Assembly (NCBI GenBank): GCA_016932715.1
Contig: JAFGCG010000084.1
Location: 1-64,000, forward strand
Reading direction: 5' to 3'
Source of the DNA: Anaerolineales bacterium
Lineage (GTDB): Bacteria; Chloroflexota; Anaerolineae; Anaerolineales; Villigracilaceae
DNA length: 64,000 nucleotides
Part shown: positions 17,487-26,552 of the stretch, piece by piece
Layout of the letters: every line of letters starts with the position of its first letter
Numbering within the stretch: position 1 is the stretch's first letter
The notes under the pieces: model-generated
Told to the model about the DNA's origin: nothing
The model's input: only the letters and a program-made list of their open reading frames with translations
Database searches by the model: none
Position numbers and translations under genes: made by a program

Positions 17487-18413
17487 TTACGGTCTGTACG
17501 AGTTGACAAAATTATCAAAGACAAAGGGGCACATATTGATATAAAAATCAGCCTCTGCTTTGTCGAAAGAATCTGCCTGGTAGGGACGTACGCTGATCCC
17601 GGATCGCATCGCCGCTGTGCATTCCGGCGTAAAGTAATGATCCTGGTTGCCATTGTGCCCGAAGGGATGCATGATCTCGTGGACAGAACTGGAGGAAGCC
17701 ATATAGGTGGGCGTGCTGGCGTACAAATCATCCACGGCATTGCTGCACATGGAATATCCGAATTTCTCCACACAGGCCGTCCCGGGCTGATTGCGGCACT
17801 CCCCGTCAATGGAAACATCGCTGACCGGCGTTTCCGAGTCGCCGTATCCGCAGCGCGCATAACGATGGCTAAAATGGACCACCCCGACGTAGAGATCGTT
17901 CTCATGGGCATACGGCGAGACGAACTGATTGACATATCCTGCGGGACCGGGCAGGGTATAGGCATACCCGCCGAACACCTTTGCTCTGCCGTCATCGCCA
18001 AAAGAAAACAGGATGATCCCGTTGGGAATGACCGCCGGCGCGGAATTCAAATATTCCTGAATGATCGCACTCGTCGCGCCGCCGCCTGAAAATTCCCGAA
18101 AGTCGATCATTGCCAGTTCGAAGCCGGTCAGGCTGAACAGGATCCTGCTGGCTTCCTCCACAAGAGTCTGCGCTTGTTCACGCCTCACGGGTTCCGATGC
18201 CAGGTCCACGAGGACGGCGAGCGTGAAGGTCCGCGCGGCTTCCGGCGGGGACGCAGCCGGGAGGATCGCCGCCGTCGGTGGGGTGACCGCTGTGGGGGCC
18301 GGATCAAACGTCGGCCGGGAAAGAGGCGGGGCCTGTGTCGGAGCGGCTGACCCGAAGGTGCATGCCAGTGTCAAAGCAAGCACGAGGCTGAGGATCGAGA
18401 GTTTGGCTTTCAT
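17487..18413 (-). CDS. Lipoprotein with HExxH zinc-peptidase motif
   Basis: The start is set at 18413 because AAGGAG lies just before it; the longer open frame upstream looks spurious. The 308-residue protein has a lipoprotein signal (ALTLAC) and a Pro/Thr-rich linker to about residue 60. An exported domain follows with LFSFGDDGRAKVFGGYAY, several cysteines, and near the end SSVHEIMHPFGHNGNQDHYF. HEIMH is a classic zinc-binding HExxH, and the nearby GH and DH offer a third ligand. I infer an extracellular metallopeptidase of unknown family. It is followed by no clear terminator before ettA. Confidence 0.7.
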   Translation of the reverse strand: MKAKLSILSLVLALTLACTFGSAAPTQAPPLSRPTFDPAPTAVTPPTAAILPAASPPEAARTFTLAVLVDLASEPVRREQAQTLVEEASRILFSLTGFELAMIDFREFSGGGATSAIIQEYLNSAPAVIPNGIILFSFGDDGRAKVFGGYAYTLPGPAGYVNQFVSPYAHENDLYVGVVHFSHRYARCGYGDSETPVSDVSIDGECRNQPGTACVEKFGYSMCSNAVDDLYASTPTYMASSSSVHEIMHPFGHNGNQDHYFTPECTAAMRSGISVRPYQADSFDKAEADFYINMCPFVFDNFVNSYRP

Positions 18414-18471
18414 GATGAGCTCCTTGAAACAGGGGCGGCGCGGCGCAGCGTGTCGCCCATGCATAGCAGCG

Positions 18472-19203
18472 TTATTCGCGCAAATCCTGGTAACCGAGAT
18501 CGATCATCCACTGGCAGAGGATGGGACCGCCGTAGCGGTCGGGAGTGGGAGCGCCTCCCTCCGGGAACGGCAGGCCGCTGTAGCCGCGGAAATACCCGGC
18601 TGGACCGGTGAGCTGATTCTCGGCCGCCGCGGACAACTCCCGGTCGCCGATCGCGATGGCATGGATGTGAATGGCTGAGTCCTTGTACACTTCGCCATAT
18701 TCCCGCAGCCAGGCAGCGAAGCCTGCCGCGCGCAGGGCGCGCAGCAGCGGATCCACCTCTTCCCACAACACCGTGTACGTCCCTTTGCGCATGACCGAGA
18801 GATCGACTGCGCCCCCGCCCAGGTGTGTGCCAAAAGAGTACGAACCGTTGTCGTGGTAGCTGCCCTGCGTGATGGCATAGCCGGTCACATCGATCTCACC
18901 GCCATAGAGTTCCTGGGCATGCGCCAGCATCGCCAGGGTACGGCGGTTGAGCGTCCAGCCGTTATTGACCTTGATCCGCGTGTAATCCTCCGGCGGTTTG
19001 AGGCAGCCGAACGGTTCCGGCGTGGAGGTGGGGGAAGGGATCGGCGTGAGAGTTGGCGTCAGAGTAGCCGTGGATGGGACGGGTGTCTGAGTTGCGGTTG
19101 ATGAAAGCGTAGGAGTGAATGGGACTGCGGTAGCGGTCTGCGGTGTGAGACAGCCCGCCAGCAAAACTATCAGTAACGTGCAGAGAGCAGTCCATTTGGA
19201 CAT
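18472..19203 (-). CDS. Lipoprotein with DD-peptidase (M15-like) fold signature
   Basis: The ATG at 19203 gives a 243-residue protein with lipobox LLAGC and a Thr/Pro linker. The open frame further upstream is repeat sequence. The domain (from about residue 85) has SFGTHLGGGAVDLSVM and, later, IHIHAIAIGD, which resemble the H...D and HxH zinc ligands of the Hedgehog/DD-peptidase fold. It could cut peptidoglycan peptides, but this is inferred from motifs. The ribosome binding site is weak. It lies 58 bases before the HExxH lipoprotein on the same strand, probably one operon. Confidence 0.7.
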   Translation of the reverse strand: MSKWTALCTLLIVLLAGCLTPQTATAVPFTPTLSSTATQTPVPSTATLTPTLTPIPSPTSTPEPFGCLKPPEDYTRIKVNNGWTLNRRTLAMLAHAQELYGGEIDVTGYAITQGSYHDNGSYSFGTHLGGGAVDLSVMRKGTYTVLWEEVDPLLRALRAAGFAAWLREYGEVYKDSAIHIHAIAIGDRELSAAAENQLTGPAGYFRGYSGLPFPEGGAPTPDRYGGPILCQWMIDLGYQDLRE

Positions 19204-19243
19204 GGGTTGATTATAGTTGCAGTCCTGTCGTTGCAGGAAGACG

Positions 19244-19383
19244 CGCGCTGAGCGGAGCGAGTGACAATGAGCGAAGACGAAGCGTGAGCGCCAAAGTACA
19301 TCCGCGTTCTGCGGTGTTCCTTTGCTATCTGCGCTTCGACTGCGGTCCCCTTCGACAGGCTCAGGGTCCCTCCGCTCAGCGCG
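19244..19383. repeat. 140-base element with perfect 14-base terminal inverted repeats
   Basis: CGCGCTGAGCGGAG (19244-19257) and its exact complement CTCCGCTCAGCGCG (19370-19383) bound the element. Inside are further short repeats, including TTCGACAGGCTCAGG. It lies between divergent genes. The same ends occur at 63323-63431. Confidence 0.8.
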
Positions 19384-19419
19384 AAGGTCATTCCTCACAC
19401 CCTTTTTTAACCGGTTGCG

Positions 19420-19427
19420 TATAAAAT
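19420..19427 (+). promoter_or_regulatory. Possible -10 box of the ABC exporter operon
   Basis: TATAAAAT lies about 34 bases before the ATG at 19461. No convincing -35 box is present. Confidence 0.4.
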
Positions 19428-19460
19428 AGGTGATGACATTTATTGCCAAATGGAGAGTCT

Positions 19461-20228
19461 ATGCCTGAAAACCTGATCGAAGTGCGCAATCTTACGAAAC
19501 GTTATGGCGACAAGGTCGCGGTAGACAGCGTCAGCTTTGAGGTGTACGGCGGCGAGGTGTTCGGTTTCCTCGGTCCCAACGGCGCGGGGAAGACTACCAC
19601 CCTCAAGATGATCGTCGGTCTGCTGCAGCCCACCTCCGGGATGGTCCACGTCGCGGGCTACGACGTTCAAACGCAATCCAGGCTGGCAAAAGCCTCCTGC
19701 GGCTATGTACCTGACACACCTAATCTGTACGCCAAACTGACCGGGCACGAACTGCTGCGTTTTGTGGGCGATCTTTACGATATCGACCGTCAGCAGGCGA
19801 TGCGGCGCGCAGAGGAGCTGCTGCGCATGTTCGACCTCATGAATGCGGCGAACGATACGGTCGATTCCTATAGTCACGGCATGCAGCAGAAGACCTCCCT
19901 GGCGGCAGCCCTGATGCACGACCCCAGGGTGCTCGTCCTCGATGAACCGACCGTGGGACTCGACCCGAAGTCCGCGCGCTTGATCAAGGATATCCTGCGC
20001 CAACTGGCAGAGCGGGGCGCAGCCATCATGCTCTCCACCCACATCCTGGAAATCGCCGAGCGCATGTGTGACCGGATCGGGATCATCAACAAGGGTCAGC
20101 TCATCGCCGTGGGGACCATGGAGGAGCTGCGCACGCTGGACAAGACCGGTCAAGCCAGCCTCGAAGATATCTTCCTGAGCCTGACCGGCGGGGCGGAAGA
20201 AGCCGCCATCGCTGACGTTTTGAAATGA
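19461..20228 (+). CDS. ABC transporter ATP-binding protein
   Basis: A 255-residue ATPase that drives the membrane protein encoded next to it. Walker A is GPNGAGKTTTLKMI near residue 38, the signature is a divergent YSHGMQQKTSLAAAL, Walker B is VLVLDEPTVGLD, and the H-loop is STHILE. This is the CcmA/DrrA/NatA-type exporter class. I chose the ATG at 19461 because GGAGAG lies six bases before it; an upstream ATG at 19443 has no site. The stop overlaps the next gene by four bases (ATGA), so production is coupled. Confidence 0.93.
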   Translation: MPENLIEVRNLTKRYGDKVAVDSVSFEVYGGEVFGFLGPNGAGKTTTLKMIVGLLQPTSGMVHVAGYDVQTQSRLAKASCGYVPDTPNLYAKLTGHELLRFVGDLYDIDRQQAMRRAEELLRMFDLMNAANDTVDSYSHGMQQKTSLAAALMHDPRVLVLDEPTVGLDPKSARLIKDILRQLAERGAAIMLSTHILEIAERMCDRIGIINKGQLIAVGTMEELRTLDKTGQASLEDIFLSLTGGAEEAAIADVLK

Positions 20229-21988
20229 ACATACGAAGCAATTCCTCCTCACTGCAGGCGGCAGAGGCGGGCGTGCTGGCGTCGGTTTGGAAGCTGCTGC
20301 GCCTGCGCTTGCGCATCACATATAACAGCTTCCGTCGTGCCAAACTGAAAAACAAGATCGGCATGATTATCGTCTTGCTGCTGCTATTGGGGCTTGCCTA
20401 CTTCCTGCTGTCCGCAAGCCGCTGGCTGCTGGGGTTCGTGCAGTCACCCGAGTTCGCTCAATATGCCGGGCTGGATCTGCGCGGCATCCTGGCATCCATC
20501 CCGACATTGATGCTGACCGCCCTGTTCGTCGGGACGCTGCTGACCAGCTTCGGCGTGCTGCTGCAAGCCTTGTATCTTTCGGGTGATATGGACTTCCTGC
20601 TTGTCACCCCTGTACCCATTCGGGCAGTATTTATCGCCAAGCTGCTGCAGGCTGTTCTTCCAAACTTCGCCCTCTTCTCCCTGTTCGGCATTCCGATGCT
20701 GTTTGGCATGGGGCTCTCGAATGAGTATCATGTCAGCTACTACCCGCTTGTGATCCTGCTGATGATCTTCCTGGCGCTGGCAGCCGCGGGACTCTCAGCC
20801 CTGCTGGTCATGGGGGTTGTGCGGGTCCTGCCGCCGCGCCGCGCCGCGGAGATCCTTGGATTTATCGGCGCGATGTTCGCCTTCGTTTGTTCGCAAATGG
20901 GCAACCTGGCCGGCTCGTTTGGCAGGGACATCGATTTTTCCGGAACCCGCATTACCGGACTCCTGGTGCTGGCAGACACGCGCTGGCTGCCGCTGAATTG
21001 GGCCGGGCAGGGATTGGTGGCGCTGGGAGAAGGCCGCTGGCTGCCTGGTGTTCTACTGGTGGGAGGAACGCTCGGGCTGGCAGCTATCACGTTCTGGCTG
21101 GCTGTGATCACCGCTCAGCGTCTGTATTATTCCGGCTGGGCCGGGATGCAAGTCGTCGCCCGCAAAAAGAGCCCGCCGCGCTCCCGACCCGCCCGGCAGA
21201 CCGGGACCGTCAGCGGACTGTTCCGCCTGCTCCCCAAGCCGGTCTTTGCCATCCTGCAAAAGGATTTTCTCACCCTGACACGTGACCTGCGCAACCTGTC
21301 CCAGTTGATCTCGCCCATTATCCTCGGCCTGGTATACACGCTGCTCCTGCTGCGTGGAGGCGATGAACCGCCCCCGGGGAGGGGCGAGGCGCCTGACTGG
21401 TTCATGAATTCCTTACAAGTTGTCCTGACGTACAGCAGTGTCGGGATGTCGCTTTTCGTGGGCTGGATGCTGCTTTCCCGCCTGGCCGGGATGGGCTTTT
21501 CACAGGAGGGCAAAAATTACTGGATGTTAAAAGTCTCGCCGATCCGCGTCTGGCATTTGCTTGCCTCGAAATTTCTTATCGCTTACCTACCCACCCTGGG
21601 ACTTGGCTTCCTGTTTTTGAGTGTGATCTCCATCATGCAGGGGCTTTCCATTGGGGAATTTATGTACAGCTTGATCGCCATCACCATGTGTCTGGCGGGC
21701 ATGACCGGCATGCTCCTGTCGTTTGGCGTTGCCGGGGCGAACTTCACCTGGGATGATCCGCGCAAAATGAACAGCGGCATGCTGGGCTGCTTCGGGCAGA
21801 TCCTCACGATGATCTATCTGCCGATCAGTTTTGGACTGTTCATTGCGCCGCTGGGGCTTGCCCCACTCCTGCAATTTCCCCTGGCGTATGGCTACCTGGC
21901 TGGGTTGATCCTGGGTTCCACGTTTGCAGCAGGGTTTGCCATCGTTCCACTTTGGCTCGTGCGGAAAAGAGTCGCACGATTGGGGTAG
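20225..21988 (+). CDS. ABC exporter membrane subunit
   Basis: A 587-residue polytopic membrane protein with around twelve hydrophobic segments in two halves, separated by a basic cytosolic loop (about residues 310-335, KKSPPRSRPARQ). The N-terminus is soluble, with the first segment at about 45-63. It matches the general pattern of putative ABC-2 exporters encoded with DrrA-like ATPases, here with both membrane halves in one chain. The substrate is unknown. Confidence 0.88.
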   Translation: MNIRSNSSSLQAAEAGVLASVWKLLRLRLRITYNSFRRAKLKNKIGMIIVLLLLLGLAYFLLSASRWLLGFVQSPEFAQYAGLDLRGILASIPTLMLTALFVGTLLTSFGVLLQALYLSGDMDFLLVTPVPIRAVFIAKLLQAVLPNFALFSLFGIPMLFGMGLSNEYHVSYYPLVILLMIFLALAAAGLSALLVMGVVRVLPPRRAAEILGFIGAMFAFVCSQMGNLAGSFGRDIDFSGTRITGLLVLADTRWLPLNWAGQGLVALGEGRWLPGVLLVGGTLGLAAITFWLAVITAQRLYYSGWAGMQVVARKKSPPRSRPARQTGTVSGLFRLLPKPVFAILQKDFLTLTRDLRNLSQLISPIILGLVYTLLLLRGGDEPPPGRGEAPDWFMNSLQVVLTYSSVGMSLFVGWMLLSRLAGMGFSQEGKNYWMLKVSPIRVWHLLASKFLIAYLPTLGLGFLFLSVISIMQGLSIGEFMYSLIAITMCLAGMTGMLLSFGVAGANFTWDDPRKMNSGMLGCFGQILTMIYLPISFGLFIAPLGLAPLLQFPLAYGYLAGLILGSTFAAGFAIVPLWLVRKRVARLG

Positions 21989-22478
21989 AATCATGCTCCC
22001 GCATCACAGAGATTGAAGAGACGATCGGGTTTGCCCTGCGAGCATAATGTCTTTGCTGGAAGAACAAAGCGGCGGGGTTTGGTCGTTTTTTATTTGTCAA
22101 ATTTATTGGACCTGTATTGGTATATCGAATGGCTGTATCCCCCCGGCAAGACTCCTTTTACACCGCACTGTCCGAACGAACAGTTCTAAATGCTGAAACA
22201 CCCGGACCGATATGCCCGTGAGGACCTTTCCGGAAAAAAGCCTCTCCATATTTCCAGTCGCCGCGCAGAAGCGGGCAAATACGCTCCACCAGTTTCGGGA
22301 AGCAGACATCCGGCAGGGCAGTCTGTTTCACGGGCATGGTCCTCTCAAATTCCTCGCGATCATCCATCTTAGCCGCGAATCCGCACGAATTTACGCGAAA
22401 AATTAAACCATGCGCACAGATGCGCGTACATTCGCGGCTCCAATTCCAATCTTGCGAAAGCCATGGTTTCATGGATCC
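21989..22478. other. Long intergenic stretch with gene remnant and palindrome
   Basis: No intact gene. On the minus strand, 22103-22350 shows broken frames (for example KLVERICPLLRGDWKYGEAF and, in another frame, GIQPFDIPIQVQ before a stop) that may be a decayed gene I cannot identify. A palindromic element with AGCCGCGAAT (22371-22380) and ATTCGCGGCT (22430-22439) ends lies behind it. Confidence 0.4.
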
Positions 22479-22661
22479 TTGGGATTTTCCTGAACACATG
22501 TATAATACATGCAACGACTGCGTTTACTGGCTGCCGGGACGCAGTTGCCGGGTTAGTAGGCGGGCTTTCAGCAGGACCGAGTATGGAAGGGTTTCGAGCA
22601 TTTACTTTTAGTTCCTGGTTAATGTCATTGGCAAAATAAGGTTAATCCAGGAGAAGGCTCA
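22479..22661 (+). promoter_or_regulatory. Promoter and structured leader of the histidine kinase
   Basis: TTGGGA (22479-22484), 16-base spacer, TATAAT (22501-22506). The transcript would have a leader of about 150 bases before AGGAGA and the ATG at 22662. The leader can form a stem, ACTGCGT with ACGCAGT, near 22517-22547, followed by a G-rich stretch. No known riboswitch consensus is recognised. Confidence 0.55.
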
Positions 22662-25600
22662 ATGAACACACTATCCATTCCTGTGGTCGCCATAGCCAGC
22701 ATATCCTTCTATGTTGGCTTTTACCATCTGTTGATCTATTTGAGGCGGCGGCAAAACCGCGAAGACCTGACTTTTGCCTTGCTCTGCTTTGCAATTGTTT
22801 TTTATGATGTGTTCTGCACGGGCCTGTACAATGCAACCTCAGTGAGCGAAGGGGCACAGTGGCAGAGGGCACAATTCATCGCACTGGCGGTCTTTGTCCC
22901 CGCGTTCCTGTGGTTCGTATCCGACTACACCCGCCAGAAGCCAGGCATGGGGACCTATGTTTTTTCGGCATTTTATCTCATTGCCCTGCTCGTTCAACTG
23001 CTGGACCGCAGTGATTTGACCTTTCCGCCAGATCAACCTTCGATCAAACATATCACGTTGCTCTACAGCCAGTCCATCACTTATTACGAGGCAACGCTGG
23101 GTCCATTTTCAACAGTCCAGGGCCTGATAGGGATCTTTGCCAGTACTTACATCCTCATTCTGGGCATCCGGTACTTCCGGCGCGGCTATAAGCGGGAGGC
23201 AATGCCGCTCATCCTGGCAATCGGGCTCATGTATGCCGCGGGACTCCATGATACATTTGTGAGCAACGGTGTTTATGATTCCATTTATTTCATTGAATAT
23301 TCATACCTGGCAATGATCCTGATGATGGCATATTCGCTCTCGAATACGATTGTGGAAGCCGCCATGGCGAAAGAGGAACTGAGGAAGAGCGAGGAACGAT
23401 TCCGCGCCCTGGTGGAGACCACCAGTGACTGGGTCTGGGAGGTGGATGCGAACGGCGTTTACAACTATGCCAGCCCAAAGGTCCGCGATCTGCTGGGGTA
23501 TGAGCCGGAGGAGATCATCGGCCGTACGCCTTTCGACCTGATGACCGAAGACGAGGCAAAACATATCAGCGCCATCTTCCAGAATATTTTGCTTCACAAA
23601 GCACCGTTTCAAAACATGGAAAACACTGTGCGCCACAAAGACGGGCAGTTGCTGGTATTGGAAACAAATGGAGTTCCTTTCTTTGATAACTACGGCAGGT
23701 TACTGGGCTACCGCGGCATCGGCCGTGACATTACCGAACGCAAAAGAGCCGAGGAAGTGCTGCGTGAGTCAGAGCAGAAATTCCGCCTGTTTGTCGAACA
23801 ATCGTCAGACGGGTTGGTATTCACTGACGAACACGGGATCATCATCGAGTGGAACCAGGCTCAGGAACGCTTAACGGGTATCCCGCGCGAGGAAAGCATC
23901 GGCCAGCCCCTGTGGGAGGTCCAACCCAGGCTACTGTTTTTTCCTGCGCAGCCGGGGAGAAACGAAGCGCTGAAGCAAACCTTTTTACTGGCACTGCAAT
24001 CCGGTCAGGCTGATTTTTTGGACAAGCCGGTGGAAGTTGGGTTACATCATCGTAATGGAACGAAAGTTATTGTCCAACAAATGGCTTTCAGGATCAAAAC
24101 CAACCAGGGTTATCGTCTTGGGTCAATCGCGCGTGACATTACCAAGCGCAAGCAGGTGGAAGAAGCGCTTCAGGCAAAGACCCAGGAACTCGATCGTTAC
24201 TTTACCTCCAGTCTCGACCTCCTGTGCATTGCCGATACGGATGGGCATTTCCGCCGGTTAAATCCTGAATGGGAAACGACCCTGGGATACACCATCCCCG
24301 AACTTGAAGGCCGGCAATTCCTCGAATTCGTTCATCCGCAGGATGTTGAAGCGACGACTTTAGCCATCTCCCGTCTCAAGGACCAGCAGCAAATTCTGAG
24401 TTTCGAGAACCGTTATCGCCGCAAGGATGGCTCTTATCGCTGGATCGAATGGCGCTCGCTGCCAATTGGAAAGATGATCTATGCTGCTGCCCGCGACATC
24501 ACGGAACGCAAACAGATGGAGGCAGCACTGCGGGAGTCGGAACAGGAGCTGAGAGAAAGTGAGGAAAGATTCCGCACGCTTGTGGAAGTGTCTCCGACTG
24601 CCACATGGATTACCAAGGATAACATTATCACCTATGTAAACCCGGCAGCCCAGCAGGTCATCGGTGCAGCGGATCCCGGAGAGATGGTGGGCAGGCCTGC
24701 TTTCGATTTCATCCATCCGGATTACCACGCAGTGGTGAACGAGCGCGTCGCACAAATGCAGGAGGAGGGAAGGGTCGTCTCCCTGCTGGAGGAAAAATAC
24801 GTGCGATTGGACGGCGGCATTGTGGATGTGGAGGTCATTGCCATGCCATTCGTCACACCTGAGGGTCTCGTCATCCAGGTATTCTTTCAGGATGTCACCA
24901 AACGCAAGCAAGCTGAGGAGGCACTCCGCGAGAGTGAGATGCGTCATCGCGCCCTGGTCGAAAGTCAGATCGACCTGGTCAGCCGCTACCTGCCCGATAC
25001 CACACTTACATTCGTCAATGACGCCTACTGCAAATTCTTTGGAAAGACGCGCCAGGAACTGATCGGGCAGAGCTACATGTTTATGATCGCGCCCGAACAT
25101 CGGGAATTTGTTGCGAATGACACGAAAAAACTGGCAGAGGAAAATGGAACGATCACCGGCGAGTATATAAACTACAGGTACGATGGGAAAGAATGCTGGA
25201 TCCAGTGGGTCGTAAAGTGCATTACCGATGAGAGCGGCCATGTGATCGAGCTGCAGGCTGTCGGCCGTGACATTACCCCGCTCAAGGATGCAGAAGCCGA
25301 GCGCGAGCGCCTGATCACAGAACTGGAAAGCAAAAACGCCGAACTCGAGCGTTTCACCTACACTGTTTCCCACGATCTAAAAGCGCCGCTGATCACGATC
25401 CGCGGCTTCCTTGGCTTTATCGAACAGGATGCCCAGTCTGGCAACCTGGATCGCCTGAAAGAAGATATCCAGCGTATCGTCACTGCCAGCGATAAAATGC
25501 AGCGCCTGCTCGATGAATTGCTCGAGCTTTCCCGCATCGGGCGCCTCATGAACCCGCCCGGGAGCATCGTGTTCGAGGATCTCGTTCAGGAGGTCATCAA

Positions 25601-26048
25601 AATGATGGAAGCCCGATTGCGCGAAAGAAATGTCGAAGTCAAAATTCAGGAGGACCTGCCCATCGTGTTCGGGGATTCGCAGCGCTTATTGGAGGTCATC
25701 CAAAACCTGCTCGATAATGCTGTCAAGTTCATGGGTGAACAAACCAGGCCCGTCATCGAAATAGGCACGCAGGGAGAGGAAAATGGCAGGCCGATCCTCT
25801 ATGTCCGGGACAATGGGATCGGCATTGCACCCGAACACCATGAGCGGATCTTCGGCCTGTTCAACAAATTAGATCCAGGGGCAGAGGGCACCGGAGTGGG
25901 ACTGGCCATCGTGAAGAGGATCGTCGAAGTGCACGGAGGCAGGATCTGGCTTGAGAGTGAGGAGGGCAAAGGAGCCACGTTTTATTTTACGTTCGCGAAA
26001 GGGACCCGGGATTCCGGGGTCGAACCCTCCGCAGCGGGGAAAACATAA
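22662..26048 (+). CDS. Membrane histidine kinase with five PAS domains
   Basis: An 1128-residue sensor kinase. Residues 1-225 hold seven or so membrane segments. PAS domains start near residues 236, 365, 503, 620 and 753, each introduced by an ALRESEERFR-type helix and ended by a DITERK-type segment. The HisKA dimerisation helix has the phospho-acceptor His near residue 903 in YTVSHDLKAPL. The ATPase domain has NLLDNAVKF (N box), DNGIGIAPEH (G1) and GTGVGLAIVKRI (G2). No response regulator is adjacent, so it is an orphan. The signal is unknown. Confidence 0.93.
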   Translation: MNTLSIPVVAIASISFYVGFYHLLIYLRRRQNREDLTFALLCFAIVFYDVFCTGLYNATSVSEGAQWQRAQFIALAVFVPAFLWFVSDYTRQKPGMGTYVFSAFYLIALLVQLLDRSDLTFPPDQPSIKHITLLYSQSITYYEATLGPFSTVQGLIGIFASTYILILGIRYFRRGYKREAMPLILAIGLMYAAGLHDTFVSNGVYDSIYFIEYSYLAMILMMAYSLSNTIVEAAMAKEELRKSEERFRALVETTSDWVWEVDANGVYNYASPKVRDLLGYEPEEIIGRTPFDLMTEDEAKHISAIFQNILLHKAPFQNMENTVRHKDGQLLVLETNGVPFFDNYGRLLGYRGIGRDITERKRAEEVLRESEQKFRLFVEQSSDGLVFTDEHGIIIEWNQAQERLTGIPREESIGQPLWEVQPRLLFFPAQPGRNEALKQTFLLALQSGQADFLDKPVEVGLHHRNGTKVIVQQMAFRIKTNQGYRLGSIARDITKRKQVEEALQAKTQELDRYFTSSLDLLCIADTDGHFRRLNPEWETTLGYTIPELEGRQFLEFVHPQDVEATTLAISRLKDQQQILSFENRYRRKDGSYRWIEWRSLPIGKMIYAAARDITERKQMEAALRESEQELRESEERFRTLVEVSPTATWITKDNIITYVNPAAQQVIGAADPGEMVGRPAFDFIHPDYHAVVNERVAQMQEEGRVVSLLEEKYVRLDGGIVDVEVIAMPFVTPEGLVIQVFFQDVTKRKQAEEALRESEMRHRALVESQIDLVSRYLPDTTLTFVNDAYCKFFGKTRQELIGQSYMFMIAPEHREFVANDTKKLAEENGTITGEYINYRYDGKECWIQWVVKCITDESGHVIELQAVGRDITPLKDAEAERERLITELESKNAELERFTYTVSHDLKAPLITIRGFLGFIEQDAQSGNLDRLKEDIQRIVTASDKMQRLLDELLELSRIGRLMNPPGSIVFEDLVQEVIKMMEARLRERNVEVKIQEDLPIVFGDSQRLLEVIQNLLDNAVKFMGEQTRPVIEIGTQGEENGRPILYVRDNGIGIAPEHHERIFGLFNKLDPGAEGTGVGLAIVKRIVEVHGGRIWLESEEGKGATFYFTFAKGTRDSGVEPSAAGKT

Positions 26049-26093
26049 ATCATTGAAACGACAAGCGAGGTCACCCTGCAAGGAAATAAAAAT

Positions 26094-26143
26094 ACCCCTC
26101 TCGTGCCTTTGCCCCATGACGGCACGAAAGAGGCTGGAGGGGG
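26094..26143. terminator. Possible hairpin between convergent genes
   Basis: TCGTGCC (26101-26107) pairs with GGCACGA (26121-26127), extended by CCCCTC and GAGG segments. There is no T tract, so it may be a repeat more than a true terminator. Confidence 0.4.
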
Positions 26144-26162
26144 AAGATGCAAAGCCAGGTTG

Positions 26163-26405
26163 TTACTTGTGTTCTTCGATATCCACGCGCGCTTCGTCGA
26201 TCGCTTCAATCACGATTGTGCCTTTGGTTTTTGGCACATAGCGCCTGCCCGCCTGAAGGATGTGATCCCCAGGCTCTCCGGCACATGTGACCCAAATCAC
26301 ACCATTCTTGCATTCAATCGCCATGCGCTGCTGATTATCCAGGTTTAGCACTTCGCGTGGCTGAAGGAGCAGTTCGATCCGTGGGGTTCTTGACATTAAA
26401 TTCAT
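26163..26405 (-). CDS. DUF2917 protein
   Basis: An 80-residue protein. The start at 26405 is set by GGAG five bases upstream and by the domain limits. The chain RIELLLQPREVLNLDN, GVIWVTCAGEPGDHILQAG and GTIVIEAIDEARVDI fits DUF2917, a small cupin-like fold of unknown function. It is divergent from the MocR-type regulator and may share its operator region. Confidence 0.8.
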   Translation of the reverse strand: MNLMSRTPRIELLLQPREVLNLDNQQRMAIECKNGVIWVTCAGEPGDHILQAGRRYVPKTKGTIVIEAIDEARVDIEEHK

Positions 26406-26488
26406 TTGGACTCCAATCACTGGTGTTCCGATGCTCACAGTATTACACAAGCCAATGCAGCAGTACAGATGCAGATTATCAAAAGTGT

Positions 26489-26550
26489 AACCATAACAGT
26501 TTATGATAGAATAAACTGTACTGGTCAAAATATCCCTAACTGTTATGGTT
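26489..26550. promoter_or_regulatory. Three-half-site operator upstream of the MocR-type gene
   Basis: AACCATAACAGTT (26489-26501) has an exact inverted partner AACTGTTATGGTT (26538-26550). Between them ACAGTTTAT (26496-26504) and ATAAACTGT (26511-26519) form a second perfect palindrome with a six-base spacer. MocR regulators are known to bind repeats next to their own genes. The last half-site ends three bases before the ATG at 26553, so binding could block expression. Confidence 0.75.
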
Positions 26551-26552
26551 GT

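Noticed and set aside
22507-22661. Cyclic di-GMP riboswitch before the kinase
   Set aside because: GGGACGCA is present, but the other conserved blocks and tetraloop receptor pattern are missing.
24360-25373. 337-codon minus-strand frame within the histidine kinase gene
   Set aside because: Opposite to PAS domains that are complete in the kinase frame.
26010-26045. tRNA T-arm-like GGGTTCGACCCC on the minus strand
   Set aside because: It lies inside the histidine kinase gene, and no acceptor, D or anticodon arm is found at the right distance.
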